Assembly: GCF_000970345.1 (NCBI RefSeq) | Contig: NZ_LAQU01000001.1 | Coordinates: 394,710 to 458,709, forward strand | Length of the DNA: 64,000 nt | Reading direction: 5' to 3' | Origin: Robbsia andropogonis | GTDB lineage: Bacteria > Pseudomonadota > Gammaproteobacteria > Burkholderiales > Burkholderiaceae | Part shown: positions 9,449-19,763 of the stretch, one piece after another | Numbering within the stretch: the first letter of the stretch is position 1 | How the letters are laid out: each line of letters begins with the position of its first letter | Made by a program: the position numbers and the translations under genes | The notes under the pieces: generated by a model | Seen by the model: the letters and a program-made list of their open reading frames with translations, nothing else | Databases searched by the model: none | What the model was told of the DNA's origin: nothing

Positions 9449-12083
9449 CGCCTTCGCCCGCGCTCACGGCGATCCGGCGGATCGGCGTGCCATCCGCGAC
9501 GCGCTCCAGCACCTGCTGCGCGATCTCAGGCAACAGGGTGCCGTTCAAGATGTGATCGACGTTCCGCGCACCCGAGTCCACTTCCGTACACCGCGCCAAC
9601 ACCGCGTCGACGAGCGCTTCGTCCCATTCGAACACCGCATGGTGGTTCGCTTGCACACGCGCCTGGATGCGGGCCAGCTTCAATTCGATGATCTCGCCAA
9701 GCACCGTATCCGAAATCGGATAATACGGAATCACCTTCATTCGCCCCAGGAAAGCCGGTTTGAACGCCTTGTGGAGCGCACCGCGTAAAGCCTCGGCCAA
9801 TTCGTCCGGATCAGGTAGCGCTTCCGGCGGCTGGTTCAGGCACTGTTGCATCACCGTCGATGAGCCCACGTTCGATGTCAGGATGATGATCGTATTGCGG
9901 AAGTCGATTTCACGTCCTTCCGCATCGTCCATGAAACCTTTGTCGAAAACCTGGAAGAACATTTCCAGCACGTCCGGATGCGCTTTCTCGATTTCATCGA
10001 GCAGCACGACTGAATACGGATTGCGTCGCACAGCCTCGGTCAGTACGCCTCCCTCACCATAACCGACATAACCGGGCGGCGATCCCTTCAGGCCGGACAC
10101 GCTATGCGCCTCCTGATACTCACTCATATTGATCGTAATCATCTTGCGCTCGCCGCCATAGAGGATGTCGGCCAACGCCAGCGCGGTCTCCGTCTTGCCC
10201 ACGCCCGACGGTCCGACGAAAAGGAAGACGCCCCGTGGCTTGTTCGGGTCTTCCAGACTCGCACTGGCCGTTTTCACGCGCTGAGCCACCGCACCAAGCG
10301 CGTGGTCCTGTCCGATCACGCGAGCGCCCAGCAGGTCCTGCAGTTGCAAGATCGTATCAATCTCATCGCGCACCATGCGGCCCAACGGAATGCCCGTCCA
10401 GGCCGCAACGATACCGGCCACCACATGCGCATCCACCTGCAACGGCAGCATCGGCTGATGTTGCTGCGCCTGTTCAAGCTCTGTGATCACCCTCGCCAGC
10501 TCCGCTTGCAATGCCGCCGGCTCCTGCGCCTCGGCCAGCGCCTGGCGCAAGGCGGCGACGCGGGCAACGAGTGCCTTCTCCTGCGCATATTGTGCGTCCA
10601 GGACGTCCAATGCCGCAGCATCCTCATCGCGTTGCGCGCGCAACGTCGTCAGCCGTCCGTCCCGCTCGACATTCACCGGTTCGTCGCGCTGCTCACGTTC
10701 CAGCACGGCAATCGCGGTGTCGGTTCGCTCGATACGTTTGCGCGTGTCCTCGATGGGTGCCGGCGTCGCGTTCTGCGCGAGTGCGACTTTGGCGCACGCG
10801 GTATCCAGCACGCTCACCGCCTTGTCCGGCAACTGTCGCGACGTGATATAGCGATGCGACAGGCGCACCGCTTCGACGATGGCTTCATCCAGCACGCGAA
10901 CGTTGAAATGCTTTTCCATCAATGGCGCCATGCCGCGCAGCATTGCCGCGGCCAGGGTTTCGTCCGGCTCCTCGACCTTCACCACCTGAAAACGCCGCGC
11001 CAGCGCCGCATCTTTCTCGAAATACTTCTTGTACTCGCTCCAGGTGGTGGCCGCCACCGTGCGTAGCTCCCCTCGCGCAAGCGCCGGCTTCAGCAAGTTG
11101 GCGGCATCGTTCTGCCCCGCCTGACCGCCGGCCCCGATGATCGTATGCGCCTCGTCGATGAACAAGATGATCGGTTGCAGGCTCTTCTTGATTTCGTCGA
11201 TAACCTGCTTCAAACGATTTTCAAACTCGCCCTTCACGCTGGCACCGGCCTGCAGCAGCCCCATATCCAGCACGCGTAGCGCTACGCCCTTCAGTGGTTG
11301 CGGCACGTCCTCGCTCACGATACGCAATGCCAGTCCCTCGACCACCGCGGTTTTCCCCACGCCCGCTTCGCCAGTCAGAATCGGATTGTTCTGCCGCCGC
11401 CGCATCAAGATGTCGATGACCTGCCGGATCTCGGCATCGCGACCAATCACCGGATCGATCTTACCGGCCCGCGCTTGCGCGGTAAGGTCGTTGGTATAGG
11501 TATCCAACGCCGGTGTCTTCGACTTTGCCGCCCCGGGTGCGCCAGGCGATGCGCTCGCCACCGGGCCGGCCTCACCTTCCGTCTCTTGCTCTGCCGCATT
11601 GACAGGCACTTCCGACGAGCCAGCCGTGATGTCATCGAAGCGATGCTTCAAATCCTCCAATCGCACCTTGCCGAAACGCGGCGACATACGCTGCGCGATC
11701 TGAAGCAGATCCGTGGCGGTCAGTAACGCCAACAGCAAGTGGCCGGACCGGATGCGCGCGCTATGACCATCAAGCGAGGCAATCAGCCAGCCTTGTTCGA
11801 ACAGCCTGGGCAACTGCTCGGAGAAAACCGGCGTGCGTGTATTGCCGGTGCGCAGTTCCTCAAGGCTACGCTCGAAGTCGGCTCGCAGCGCGTCCGGCGC
11901 GACGCCGCATGCTTTCATGATGACGCTGACATCGGAGCGCGGATCGTCGAGCAATGCGATAAACAAATGTTCGAGATCCACCTCGAAGTGTCCGCGCGCC
12001 AGACACTCACTGGCGGCTTTCTCGGCCGCCGCGCGAGTAGTGGCATCGAGTTTTCCGATCAAGACCTTCAACGGTGTGCGCAT
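9423..12083 (-). CDS. clpV: Type VI secretion AAA+ ATPase ClpV
   Basis: ClpV (TssH) disassembles the contracted TssBC sheath for reuse. The N-terminal Clp-N repeats begin at [16 protein letters not shown], the part that recognises TssC. AAA+ domain 1 has Walker A GEAGVGKT near residue 236 and Walker [10 protein letters not shown] coiled-coil middle region follows. AAA+ domain 2 has GPSGVGKT near residue 622 and [15 protein letters not shown] chose the ATG at 12083 (886 residues) because the ClpV N-terminal homology starts there; the frame is open to 12164 but that part overlaps no known domain. It sits between tssG and tssA in the minus-strand operon. Confidence 0.97.
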   Translation of the reverse strand: MRTPLKVLIGKLDATTRAAAEKAASECLARGHFEVDLEHLFIALLDDPRSDVSVIMKACGVAPDALRADFERSLEELRTGNTRTPVFSEQLPRLFEQGWLIASLDGHSARIRSGHLLLALLTATDLLQIAQRMSPRFGKVRLEDLKHRFDDITAGSSEVPVNAAEQETEGEAGPVASASPGAPGAAKSKTPALDTYTNDLTAQARAGKIDPVIGRDAEIRQVIDILMRRRQNNPILTGEAGVGKTAVVEGLALRIVSEDVPQPLKGVALRVLDMGLLQAGASVKGEFENRLKQVIDEIKKSLQPIILFIDEAHTIIGAGGQAGQNDAANLLKPALARGELRTVAATTWSEYKKYFEKDAALARRFQVVKVEEPDETLAAAMLRGMAPLMEKHFNVRVLDEAIVEAVRLSHRYITSRQLPDKAVSVLDTACAKVALAQNATPAPIEDTRKRIERTDTAIAVLEREQRDEPVNVERDGRLTTLRAQRDEDAAALDVLDAQYAQEKALVARVAALRQALAEAQEPAALQAELARVITELEQAQQHQPMLPLQVDAHVVAGIVAAWTGIPLGRMVRDEIDTILQLQDLLGARVIGQDHALGAVAQRVKTASASLEDPNKPRGVFLFVGPSGVGKTETALALADILYGGERKMITINMSEYQEAHSVSGLKGSPPGYVGYGEGGVLTEAVRRNPYSVVLLDEIEKAHPDVLEMFFQVFDKGFMDDAEGREIDFRNTIIILTSNVGSSTVMQQCLNQPPEALPDPDELAEALRGALHKAFKPAFLGRMKVIPYYPISDTVLGEIIELKLARIQARVQANHHAVFEWDEALVDAVLARCTEVDSGARNVDHILNGTLLPEIAQQVLERVADGTPIRRIAVSAGEGDVFAYTVE

Positions 12084-12123
12084 AGTCGTGAGCCTGCTTC
12101 TTCTTAATATCGTCAAAAAAAAA

Positions 12124-13395
12124 TCACGCGTGGTCAATGACCTGGAGCGCATATCGCGCATCATGACGATGGTCCCGGGCCGGACGCGACATCATGAAAG
12201 CATCTTGCCCCAAGCTACCCGCGCTCCCCAGGCAACCCGGCCGTACCGCGTCCTTGTGCAGCACCAACTGCACTTCGAACTCGAACAGCACGCCCACCGT
12301 CAGTTGCAGCAGTCGCGTCAATGCCAGCGCACTGGGCCGGCCACGAAGGAATGTTCGGTATTGCGCCAAAGTCATCGGTCCAATCACGAGCCGCGCGCAC
12401 ATATCACGCTGCCATACACGTTCACCTGACAAGGCCGTAGCGCCCAGGGTTGCGTTGTGCATGCCGAGCCGCGTCCATTGCTCAGGGGGCACCGAATACC
12501 ACTTGCCGACGAACTGCACGACGTTGATCGCCACGCCGAAGTAATCGCCAAGCACCCGCTGCAGATAGGCCGCCGACATCGGCCGCTGCCGTATCGCTGC
12601 GGCGTAGCCCGCGACGGCCTCATCGAAGTGAGGGGTCAACGGATCTTCTGCCGCAACCGTGTCGCGCAGTGTGCGCTGCATGCGCGGCGCCACGCCACCC
12701 AGGGCCAGCAGATAAGGCTTGTACCGCTCATCGCGATCCACTTCGTAGTGCAGCGCCAGGCGGTACTTCTTCCATGCCCCGTAGAACAGCGCGGTCGCGC
12801 GGTTCGAGAAGATGTTCAGGTATTCACGTGCGGCGCGGTCACGCCCCAGCGTCTCGCGTTCGGCGATCTGTTCGGTATAGTGCAGCGGCAACGCGCCTTG
12901 TACACCAAGCAAGCCAAAGAAGGCCGGTGTCAGCGCGACATGATCAAGGCGGCCGGTGGCGATCGCCGCGCGTTGAGACGCGGGGTCATGCAACAGGTTG
13001 CCATCGATGTCGTAGGCCTGAAGCTGCTCGATCTCACTAGGCGGGAACCTGAGCGACAACGTTGTGCGAAACGACATCTGTGCTGTCAGCGCACGGCGCC
13101 GCATCTCACGATTTTCATGCTCCTTCCGGTCATCGTGCACGTTCACCATGGCAGCGCCGGAGGGCGGGATGTCTGCTTGCAATGCGCCGCCACGGACCGC
13201 GACGCCATCGGGATGATCACGCAATGAAGGGCTGGCGGCGGCGCGGGCCGTACGGCCGGCGATAAGGTCCTGCTCTGCCCGGCGCAGGAACCAACGCTCG
13301 AGCACACGCACCGCCTGGAAAAACCCAAAGCGATGCGGTGCTTCGAGCAGTTGCTCGACTACACCAGGACTGATTCGCCGCTTCGGGGCTGACAT
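12124..13395 (-). CDS. tssG: Type VI secretion baseplate protein TssG
   Basis: TssG pairs with TssF to form the baseplate wedge of the T6SS. The 423-residue protein starts with VVEQLLEAPHRFGFFQAVRVL, the typical TssG N-terminus. It has the family pattern around MSFRTTLSLRFPPSEIEQL and a central ALPLHYTEQIAER. It ends with the usual VLHKDAVRPGCLG-SLGQDAF region plus a short tail. Its start overlaps the end of tssF by 37 bases, and clpV starts 40 bases after its stop. Confidence 0.95.
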   Translation of the reverse strand: MSAPKRRISPGVVEQLLEAPHRFGFFQAVRVLERWFLRRAEQDLIAGRTARAAASPSLRDHPDGVAVRGGALQADIPPSGAAMVNVHDDRKEHENREMRRRALTAQMSFRTTLSLRFPPSEIEQLQAYDIDGNLLHDPASQRAAIATGRLDHVALTPAFFGLLGVQGALPLHYTEQIAERETLGRDRAAREYLNIFSNRATALFYGAWKKYRLALHYEVDRDERYKPYLLALGGVAPRMQRTLRDTVAAEDPLTPHFDEAVAGYAAAIRQRPMSAAYLQRVLGDYFGVAINVVQFVGKWYSVPPEQWTRLGMHNATLGATALSGERVWQRDMCARLVIGPMTLAQYRTFLRGRPSALALTRLLQLTVGVLFEFEVQLVLHKDAVRPGCLGSAGSLGQDAFMMSRPARDHRHDARYALQVIDHA

Positions 13396-15200
13396 CGCGC
13401 AATCTCCTCGCCGGTCCGTTTCGATTTCACCACCAGCAAGGTGAAGCTGTTCAAGTGCACATAGGTCGCGAAAAACGCGTCCATGACGCCGACAAAAGTA
13501 TGCAGACTCGCACCGACGAAAAAATCCTCGTCGATCGTCAACGTGATCTCGATTCCGCGAACGAACGTGGCAAAGGGCTTACCGGGCATCCAATGCACGA
13601 CTGCCTGTTGCGTCACATCGGCAATGCCATCGATATGTCGTGCCGATACGGCAGTACGCGGCAAGTCGTATAGGCGCAGCATCTCGCGCAGTGGGCCTGG
13701 GCCGGTCTGCGTCAACGACACCTGGTTCATCGCCAGGTGTGAAATCAGACGCCAGTGTGCGGCGCGGCCCCGCTCGAAACGCCGGCTCGGCGTGGCCCGT
13801 CGCAGCATGACGATACGCTGGATGATCGATGTTCCTTCCAGGAACAGATCCCCCTCGCTCAAGCCGAACGCGAGCATCGAGGGCAAGTCGCGATTCGTGC
13901 AGGTCAACTCCAGGCTCAAGGTATCGGTCGCCGGCACGGCGGGATCGAAGTCGATATCAACGATCGAGATTTCGGTTTCATAGCCCGGGTTCTTGCTCGC
14001 CACCCAGTCATCCCGACGGGCGAACCAATAATGGCCAGATTGATCGTTCGACTCGCCGTGACGCAACGAATAAAACGGCCGGTATTCGACGATCGATTCG
14101 CCGTTCGCGGTCTGGCGCACCAGGTTGACCGTGTCGATCGAATACACATCGGTGCCTGCTGCACGCCGCGAATCGGGCACCACGGGATAACTCAGCGCCG
14201 TGTGATTGATCCGGATCGGTTCACCATGCAAGGGAAACAAGTTGACCACCGGCGTGCAGAACAGTTGCAGATGGTCGCGCGTCACGGACTCCAACAACCG
14301 CGCGGCGTGAGAATCCCCGCGCAGGTCCTTCAATACCAGATGCAGGGTCAGTTGCTGCGCCCGCCCGCCCGTTTGCGTCAGCGCACGCATGTCGATATCG
14401 ATATAGTCGAATTTCTCCGGGAACGCGAAGTACTCGGTCAACAGCCGATAGGCAGGATGCGAACGCGGCGGTGTCTCAATCAGTGATTCATCTTCGCCGT
14501 GCCCGACCTGAGACAATGGCGTCCGGGGCAGCTTCTTCCAGCGAAAATTGCCATCGGCCTCGACATACGCGGCCGTCACGTTCAGCAACATCGCATCGGC
14601 CAATGCCGACACCAGCGATTGCTCACCCTGGATATGGGCACGCAATCTCGGCAACGGCATATCCCCAAGGCGGAACGGGACGGACGTGGATCGTAGCGTG
14701 ATCGATATCAGGCCGGTGGCATTGGCCGGCAGCACGACCGCGGACGGGGCGCTGGCAATCGGCGAATACCGGACATTGCTAATCGTCACCGGCGCGAGCG
14801 TGACATCGTACGCGGTACGGAACGTGCAGGGCGCGCTGCGCACCGGGCGCGTCTGCAACGACGTGCCACGCGGGATCGTGACCGGCGCGGTCAATTGCAG
14901 CAACGCCTCTCCCGCGTCCAATTGTGCGATCGAGCACGACGGAAACGGCCGCAGGTAATGCGGATGCATCACCTCAAGCAGCGCTTCGGTGAATTCGGGA
15001 TAGTCGTCGTCGAGCTTCTTGTTGATCCGTGCGCCCAGCAGCGCGAACGATTGGATCATTCGCTCGACGTGCGGGTCCTCGCTGTGCTCGCCGGACATCG
15101 CGAGCCGTGCCGCGATCTTCGGATAACGTTGTGCGAAGTCCCGCGAATAGCGTCGTAGATACGAGAGTTCCCGCTCGTAATACGGAAGCAGATCTTCCAT
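13359..15200 (-). CDS. tssF: Type VI secretion baseplate protein TssF
   Basis: TssF is the largest wedge component of the T6SS baseplate and recruits TssG, TssE and TssK. The 613-residue length is normal. The start MEDLLPYYERELSYLRRYSR and the following RYPKIAARLAMSG and EDPHVERMIQSFALL are diagnostic. The C-terminal part ends in LRLYDLPRTA and a final domain. The start lies 63 bases after the tssE stop in the same operon. Confidence 0.97.
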   Translation of the reverse strand: MEDLLPYYERELSYLRRYSRDFAQRYPKIAARLAMSGEHSEDPHVERMIQSFALLGARINKKLDDDYPEFTEALLEVMHPHYLRPFPSCSIAQLDAGEALLQLTAPVTIPRGTSLQTRPVRSAPCTFRTAYDVTLAPVTISNVRYSPIASAPSAVVLPANATGLISITLRSTSVPFRLGDMPLPRLRAHIQGEQSLVSALADAMLLNVTAAYVEADGNFRWKKLPRTPLSQVGHGEDESLIETPPRSHPAYRLLTEYFAFPEKFDYIDIDMRALTQTGGRAQQLTLHLVLKDLRGDSHAARLLESVTRDHLQLFCTPVVNLFPLHGEPIRINHTALSYPVVPDSRRAAGTDVYSIDTVNLVRQTANGESIVEYRPFYSLRHGESNDQSGHYWFARRDDWVASKNPGYETEISIVDIDFDPAVPATDTLSLELTCTNRDLPSMLAFGLSEGDLFLEGTSIIQRIVMLRRATPSRRFERGRAAHWRLISHLAMNQVSLTQTGPGPLREMLRLYDLPRTAVSARHIDGIADVTQQAVVHWMPGKPFATFVRGIEITLTIDEDFFVGASLHTFVGVMDAFFATYVHLNSFTLLVVKSKRTGEEIARCQPRSGESVLV

Positions 15201-15263
15201 GAGGCCCCTTATCTGCGTCCCATGTGTGGTTGTGCATCGCCGCGCGTCCGCCTGCCGATACTT

Positions 15264-15758
15264 TTACCGTTGTCGGCCATCGGCACCGCGTGCGCGGCTA
15301 ACCGAATAACGCAGCGTGGACGGGTGCAGCATGGCGTCGAAGCTGACCGGCTCTTCGGCCGGATGTACCACCAGCAACGCCTGAATGGCAAAATACAGCG
15401 CGCTGGTGGCCTGTTCCTTAAGTTCCAACGATACTTTGACTTCTTGCAAACGCGGTTCGTGCCATGCAATCGCCTGCTGGATCGCGTCGCAGATGAACGT
15501 GCGATCGTAATAGCTCGCAAGGCTCAGACCCGAAAAATCCTGCAAGCCATAGGTCAAGACCGACTGCTTGCATTCGGGAAGCGTTTCGAGATCCGCCTCG
15601 GACAACGGCGTACGCGTGTTAAGCAACGCCTCCACATCGCGTGCTACCGTGGCTTTCAATTCCTCGACAGAAAGTGTTCGTAAGGCCGATGACGCGGCAC
15701 TGCGCCGTACGTCATCATCGAACAGCTTGTCGAGCAGACTGGGTTCGAAACGCTTCAT
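15264..15758 (-). CDS. tssE: Type VI secretion baseplate protein TssE (gp25-like)
   Basis: TssE is a gp25/lysozyme-like baseplate protein that helps start sheath assembly. The 164-residue protein begins with FEPSLLDKLFDDD and has LTYGLQDFSGLSL and AIAWHEPRLQEVKVSLE, where gp25-like proteins carry the conserved E/R pair (here EPRL). It starts 15 bases after the hcp stop. Confidence 0.95.
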   Translation of the reverse strand: MKRFEPSLLDKLFDDDVRRSAASSALRTLSVEELKATVARDVEALLNTRTPLSEADLETLPECKQSVLTYGLQDFSGLSLASYYDRTFICDAIQQAIAWHEPRLQEVKVSLELKEQATSALYFAIQALLVVHPAEEPVSFDAMLHPSTLRYSVSRARGADGRQR

Positions 15759-15773
15759 GCCACTCCCGCTCGC

Positions 15774-16319
15774 TTACGCTGCGTAGGTCTTGTCGTTCTT
15801 CGTCAAGCTCCACGCACCCTGCGCGTTACCGCCCTGGCTACCGCCAATCTTCTGCTGCGTGTACTTCCATTGTGCCGCGGCGTACTTCAGTGTGAAGGTT
15901 TCGCTCGGCAGCGTCGTATCGGCAGTGCTGGCGCTGGTGGTCGCCGTTGACGACGACGCACTTTGAACAGAAGACGCGATGCTCGAGATGATCACATATT
16001 TCAGCTTCACTTCCAGGTACTTGACGCGTGCGCCGTCACCGTCCGCCCGCATGAAGTCGACCGTGACTTCGTCGAACGTCGTGCCGCCCGAAGCGTGTTG
16101 GTACATCAACGGGCTGACAACGTCGATATCCTTCGTAAAGACCATATCGCCGTGCTCGCAACGCTCGGACGTATGACCGCCCGCCGTCGACGCAACGGCC
16201 GAACGCGGTTGCGTGATCGATTGGCTCCACGAGCTGATCTCGATCCAGTTTGCATGGTCCTTGTCTTGCGACTCACCCTTGAGCGCCGGGCTGCCGAATT
16301 TCAGGTAAATGTCCTTCAT
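15774..16319 (-). CDS. hcp: Type VI secretion tube protein Hcp (TssD)
   Basis: Hcp forms the hexameric rings of the inner tube propelled by the sheath. MKDIYLKF, GESQDKDH, TAGGHTSERCEHGDMVFTKDID and the ending AQGAWSLTKNDKTY match the secreted Hcp1 family found in many Burkholderia. It has 181 residues, somewhat longer than I remember for close relatives (near 167). The extra length falls in a Ser/Thr/Ala-rich stretch at residues 113-138 between two beta-strands, which would sit on a ring surface or loop. It lies between tssC and tssE, 46 bases after tssC. Confidence 0.96.
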   Translation of the reverse strand: MKDIYLKFGSPALKGESQDKDHANWIEISSWSQSITQPRSAVASTAGGHTSERCEHGDMVFTKDIDVVSPLMYQHASGGTTFDEVTVDFMRADGDGARVKYLEVKLKYVIISSIASSVQSASSSTATTSASTADTTLPSETFTLKYAAAQWKYTQQKIGGSQGGNAQGAWSLTKNDKTYAA

Positions 16320-16365
16320 CTGTGATCGTCCTCGGATAGTTTAAAAATGTAAAAGATCACCATCG

Positions 16366-17862
16366 CTAGCCATTCGACGGCTTCGGCAGGTCAGCAACCA
16401 GCCGCAACGAGATCGACAACTCGTCAAGCTGGAAGTGCGGGCGCAGGAACGCAACCGACCGGTATGAACCGGGCTTGCCGGGAATTTCCGAAACCTGGAT
16501 CGACGCTTCACGCAGCGGGAATTGCGCCTTCTGCTCTTGCGACGCGTTGTCGTCGAGCAGCACGTATTGCGAAATCCAGCGGTTCAGAAATTGTTCTACA
16601 TTCTGTGCGGATGCAAAGCTGCCGATCTTGTCCCGCATCATCGCCTTCAGGTAATGCGCGATCCGCGATACGGAGAAGATGTATTGCAACTGCGCGGAAA
16701 GCACCGCGTTGGCATTCGCACTGTCCGTGTTGTATTTTTTTGCTTTCTGCACGGACTGGGCCGCGAAAAATGCGGCATAGTCCGTGTTCTTGCAATGCAC
16801 GAGGGGGATGAAACCCAGGTCGCTGAGTTCCTTTTCTCGCCGGTCCGTGATCGCGATCTCGGTCGGGCACTTCAGCGCCACTTCACCATCGTCGGTCTTG
16901 AATGTGTGGGTTGGCAAATCCTCCACCAGCCCGCCTCCCTCTACACCGCGGATGGCGGCGCACCAGCCAAAGTCGTCGAATGCCGACGTCAGACGCGCGC
17001 CAAACGCCCATGCCGCATTGCACCAGAGGTAACGGCTATGGTCGGTGCCGTCCACTTCCTCGACAAAGTTGAATGTCTCCGCAACGTCCCCATCCTTTGG
17101 ATTGAACGGCAGGCGCCCGAGAAAGCGTGGCAGCGTCAGGCCAACATAGCGCGAGTCTTCGGAATCCCGGAACGACTTCCACTTCGTGTATTCGACGGTA
17201 TCGAATACCTTGCCGAGATCGCGCGGCTTTCCCAAATCGGAGAACGTCTCCAGACCCAGTAATTCCGGCGCCGCCGATCCGATGAACGGTGCATGCGCCG
17301 CGGCAGCGATATGCGACATCTGGTCGATGAAGAACATGTCCTCCGGCTGGCGCGAAATCTCGAAATCCCCGATCAGCGCGCCGAACGGGGCGCCCCCGAA
17401 CGTGCCGAACTCCTCTTCGTAGACTTTCTTGAACAAGGCACTCTGGTCAAACTCGATCGCGGCCTTGAAATCGCGGACCAGTTCGCGCTTGGTCGCGGAC
17501 AAGGCCTTGATCTTGATTGTCGATCCGGTATTGCTCTCGTGGACCAGGTAATGCAGTCCGCGCCAGGTGCTCTCGAGCTTCTGGAATTCGGGGGAATGCA
17601 TCACGGAACTGAGCTGGGCGGAAATCAGGCTGTCAAGTTCGGCAACCCGCGCGTCGATCGTTGCCGACAGGTTGTCCGACACGACCACGGTACCGTCCAG
17701 CACCTGGTTCACGAGTTCACCGATCAGGTCCTTCGCCCGCGCGTGCTCGGTATCCGATTTCGCGACTTTGCTTTGCGCGACGATCTGGTCGAGCAGCGAA
17801 CTTTCGGCCGCCTCGGTCTGGTTGTCTGCGGCCTGCAAGGCCGCTGCGGAAGGTTGATTCAT
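16366..17862 (-). CDS. tssC: Type VI secretion sheath large subunit TssC
   Basis: TssC (VipB) forms the contractile sheath with TssB. The 498 residues are the normal length. Conserved patterns include ESTWRGLHYLV, LIGDFE near the middle, FLGRLPFNP, the RGVEGGGLVEDLPTH region and, near the C-terminus, LNRWISQYVLLDDNASQEQKA. It follows tssB by 94 bases and precedes hcp in the minus-strand operon. Confidence 0.98.
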   Translation of the reverse strand: MNQPSAAALQAADNQTEAAESSLLDQIVAQSKVAKSDTEHARAKDLIGELVNQVLDGTVVVSDNLSATIDARVAELDSLISAQLSSVMHSPEFQKLESTWRGLHYLVHESNTGSTIKIKALSATKRELVRDFKAAIEFDQSALFKKVYEEEFGTFGGAPFGALIGDFEISRQPEDMFFIDQMSHIAAAAHAPFIGSAAPELLGLETFSDLGKPRDLGKVFDTVEYTKWKSFRDSEDSRYVGLTLPRFLGRLPFNPKDGDVAETFNFVEEVDGTDHSRYLWCNAAWAFGARLTSAFDDFGWCAAIRGVEGGGLVEDLPTHTFKTDDGEVALKCPTEIAITDRREKELSDLGFIPLVHCKNTDYAAFFAAQSVQKAKKYNTDSANANAVLSAQLQYIFSVSRIAHYLKAMMRDKIGSFASAQNVEQFLNRWISQYVLLDDNASQEQKAQFPLREASIQVSEIPGKPGSYRSVAFLRPHFQLDELSISLRLVADLPKPSNG

Positions 17863-17956
17863 CGGATCGCTCTGTTGATCGCTTTAAAGTTCGTCGACGT
17901 GATGCGGTCGAGGGGTAGTACGCGCCATGTGACCGCGCGTAGCCGCAACGTGAGGC

Positions 17957-18493
17957 TCAGGACGCGTCGTCCTCGCCCTTCCTGCCGGTGACATCAGTCG
18001 ATGGTTGACGACCCAACGCCTGCAATTGCTCGGTGTTGTGCAACACGTCGCTCAACAGGTCTTCCAACTTGTCGTTGCCCGCCATCTTGTTGCGCAGGTC
18101 GGCAAGCTTCGATCGTGCCTCGATCAACTTGCGCAATGGCTCGATCTGCTGCACGACCGCATCCGGCGAAAAGTCGTCGATCGATTTGAACTTCAAGTCC
18201 ACGCCGAACTTCCCTCCCGCGTCGCTGAGGCGGTTCTCGACCTGGAAAGCCGCGCGCGGTTCCACCGCCTTCATGACGTCGTCGAAGTTGTCGCGATCGA
18301 TGTTGACGAACTTCCGATCACGCAGCTTCGGCTGCTCGACTTCGGATTGCCCCGCCAAATCCGCCACCACGCCGACGACGAACGGTAGCTCCTTGATCTC
18401 GATCGCGTCACCGCGCTCGACTTCATATGACAGTTGCACGCGCGGAGGACGGACTTTCTGCAGCCGCTTCTGCACACTTTCTTTCTTCGCCAT
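17957..18493 (-). CDS. tssB: Type VI secretion sheath small subunit TssB
   Basis: TssB (VipA) is the small sheath subunit that pairs with TssC. The 178-residue protein begins MAKKESVQKRLQKVRPPRVQ and has the family motif around LPFVVGVVADLAG and RKFVNIDRDNFDDVM. It ends with a short charged tail (GRKGEDDAS). Its ribosome-binding site is a clear AGGAG just before the ATG at 18493. It is the first core structural gene of the minus-strand operon, after the TPR lipoprotein. Confidence 0.97.
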   Translation of the reverse strand: MAKKESVQKRLQKVRPPRVQLSYEVERGDAIEIKELPFVVGVVADLAGQSEVEQPKLRDRKFVNIDRDNFDDVMKAVEPRAAFQVENRLSDAGGKFGVDLKFKSIDDFSPDAVVQQIEPLRKLIEARSKLADLRNKMAGNDKLEDLLSDVLHNTEQLQALGRQPSTDVTGRKGEDDAS

Positions 18494-18598
18494 CGTCTGT
18501 TCTCCTGGTCTGCGTGTTGCCCCGAAGGGTTCGCGCCGAACGGCGTAGTGAAGCGCACGCAGACCGGCGCTTCACCGCGGGGTGCCGCACGTGATGCC

Positions 18599-19234
18599 TT
18601 ACTTCAGCGCGCCGAACGGGTTGCTGGATCCACCGCCCGACGAATCGCCTGCCGCATTGGCAGCGGGCGCGGCGTTGTCGGCCGGGGTCGTTGCCTTGCG
18701 CGCGGGGGTACGGCGGCGCACGACCTTCTTCGACTTCGGCTTGTCATCCTTGACCTCATCCGGGAACAGCGTGGCTTCGCCAAGCGTGTCCCGCAATTGC
18801 TGCGCGAGAATGCGCGCGTCGGTGGTGGCATCGCCGACCAGCGCGCTGTCCTTGCGCAATTCCTCTAGCGACTGCGTGGCAACACGCAAACCGCTGACCG
18901 CGAGGACGCTGCGCGCCTGTCGATCACTGTCGTCCCGTTGCAGCGCTTCCTGCGCCGCAACGATCGCCTGACCGTAATGCGCTTGCGAGAACTGGATCTG
19001 CGCGATGCGCGACCACGGCTCTTCACGGGTCGGGTCGTTCTTCGCCAACTCCTGATACAACGGAATCGCCTTGTCGGTGTCGCCGGACTTCCAGAGCGCA
19101 TCCGCGTCACTCAGCTTCTTGTTATAGGCATCGCCCGTCAGAGGTTGCGTCTTCTGGGTCGATGCGCAACCTGCCATCACGGCACAGACGGCCATGGCAA
19201 ATGCGGCTTTTTGTATATAACGTTGGATGGTCAT
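18599..19234 (-). CDS. TPR-containing lipoprotein heading the T6SS sheath operon
   Basis: The 211-residue protein has a signal peptide ending in a lipobox (VMAGC, Cys near residue 23), so it is probably a lipoprotein. A short TPR-like region covers about residues 35-105 (DADALWKSGDTDKAIPLYQEL, then EEPWSRIAQIQFSQAHYGQAI). The last 50 residues are basic and then Ala/Asn/Gly/Ser-rich, likely disordered. It is the promoter-proximal gene of the minus-strand operon, 105 bases before tssB. Burkholderia T6SS loci often have a TPR protein at this place; its exact role is not known to me. Confidence 0.88.
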   Translation of the reverse strand: MTIQRYIQKAAFAMAVCAVMAGCASTQKTQPLTGDAYNKKLSDADALWKSGDTDKAIPLYQELAKNDPTREEPWSRIAQIQFSQAHYGQAIVAAQEALQRDDSDRQARSVLAVSGLRVATQSLEELRKDSALVGDATTDARILAQQLRDTLGEATLFPDEVKDDKPKSKKVVRRRTPARKATTPADNAAPAANAAGDSSGGGSSNPFGALK

Positions 19235-19763
19235 GTTCCGCCGAAAAAGAAGTTTGTCCCGTACAACTTGTCTCGTTGCACGCTATATCCCTGTCTTTTC
19301 ATACCCCGAAAGCCATCAGACTGAGTAAAGCCGTCTGGCACACATTCGTTCGACAGTTTTAAAGCGCACTTTGTAAAATAACGGCTGTTATAGTACAGGC
19401 CATTCTGATGACTGACAACGGGCCGACAGGAGGTGGACAGACTCATCCCCCACCGCATTTCGTTGTTTTTGGTGTATTTTTAGTGACTAGCATCATCATA
19501 CGCAAAACGAATGCACGGCGCCTGAGGCCTTCTTTATCCGACGATGAATCTTTGATGTCGAAACATGAAAAATCGAGAAGAAAGTGACTAGACAACTCTA
19601 CATTGAAAGGTTATCGAAAGAATAAATTCCGGGATATGGCACAAGCAATCGTTGTTGGACGTCGCCAGCAATAAGTAGCGTTGCGGACGGCGCGATACCG
19701 AACCGTAGCGGATATATCGCCGATCGACCTGGTTATGACATCACGCGCGGGTCTCCGTGACCG
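19235..19763 (+). promoter_or_regulatory. Divergent promoter region of the two T6SS blocks
   Basis: This 529-base stretch without a gene separates the TPR lipoprotein (minus strand) from tssJ (plus strand) and is visibly AT-rich compared with its neighbours, as expected of a divergent promoter region. I looked for a sigma-54 promoter and found no convincing TGGCAC-N5-TTGC match. No hairpin or operator stands out. Confidence 0.5.

Noticed and set aside
19336..19650. Sigma-54-like TGGCAC sequences upstream of the T6SS operon
   Set aside because: Neither TGGCAC is followed at the right distance by TTGC.
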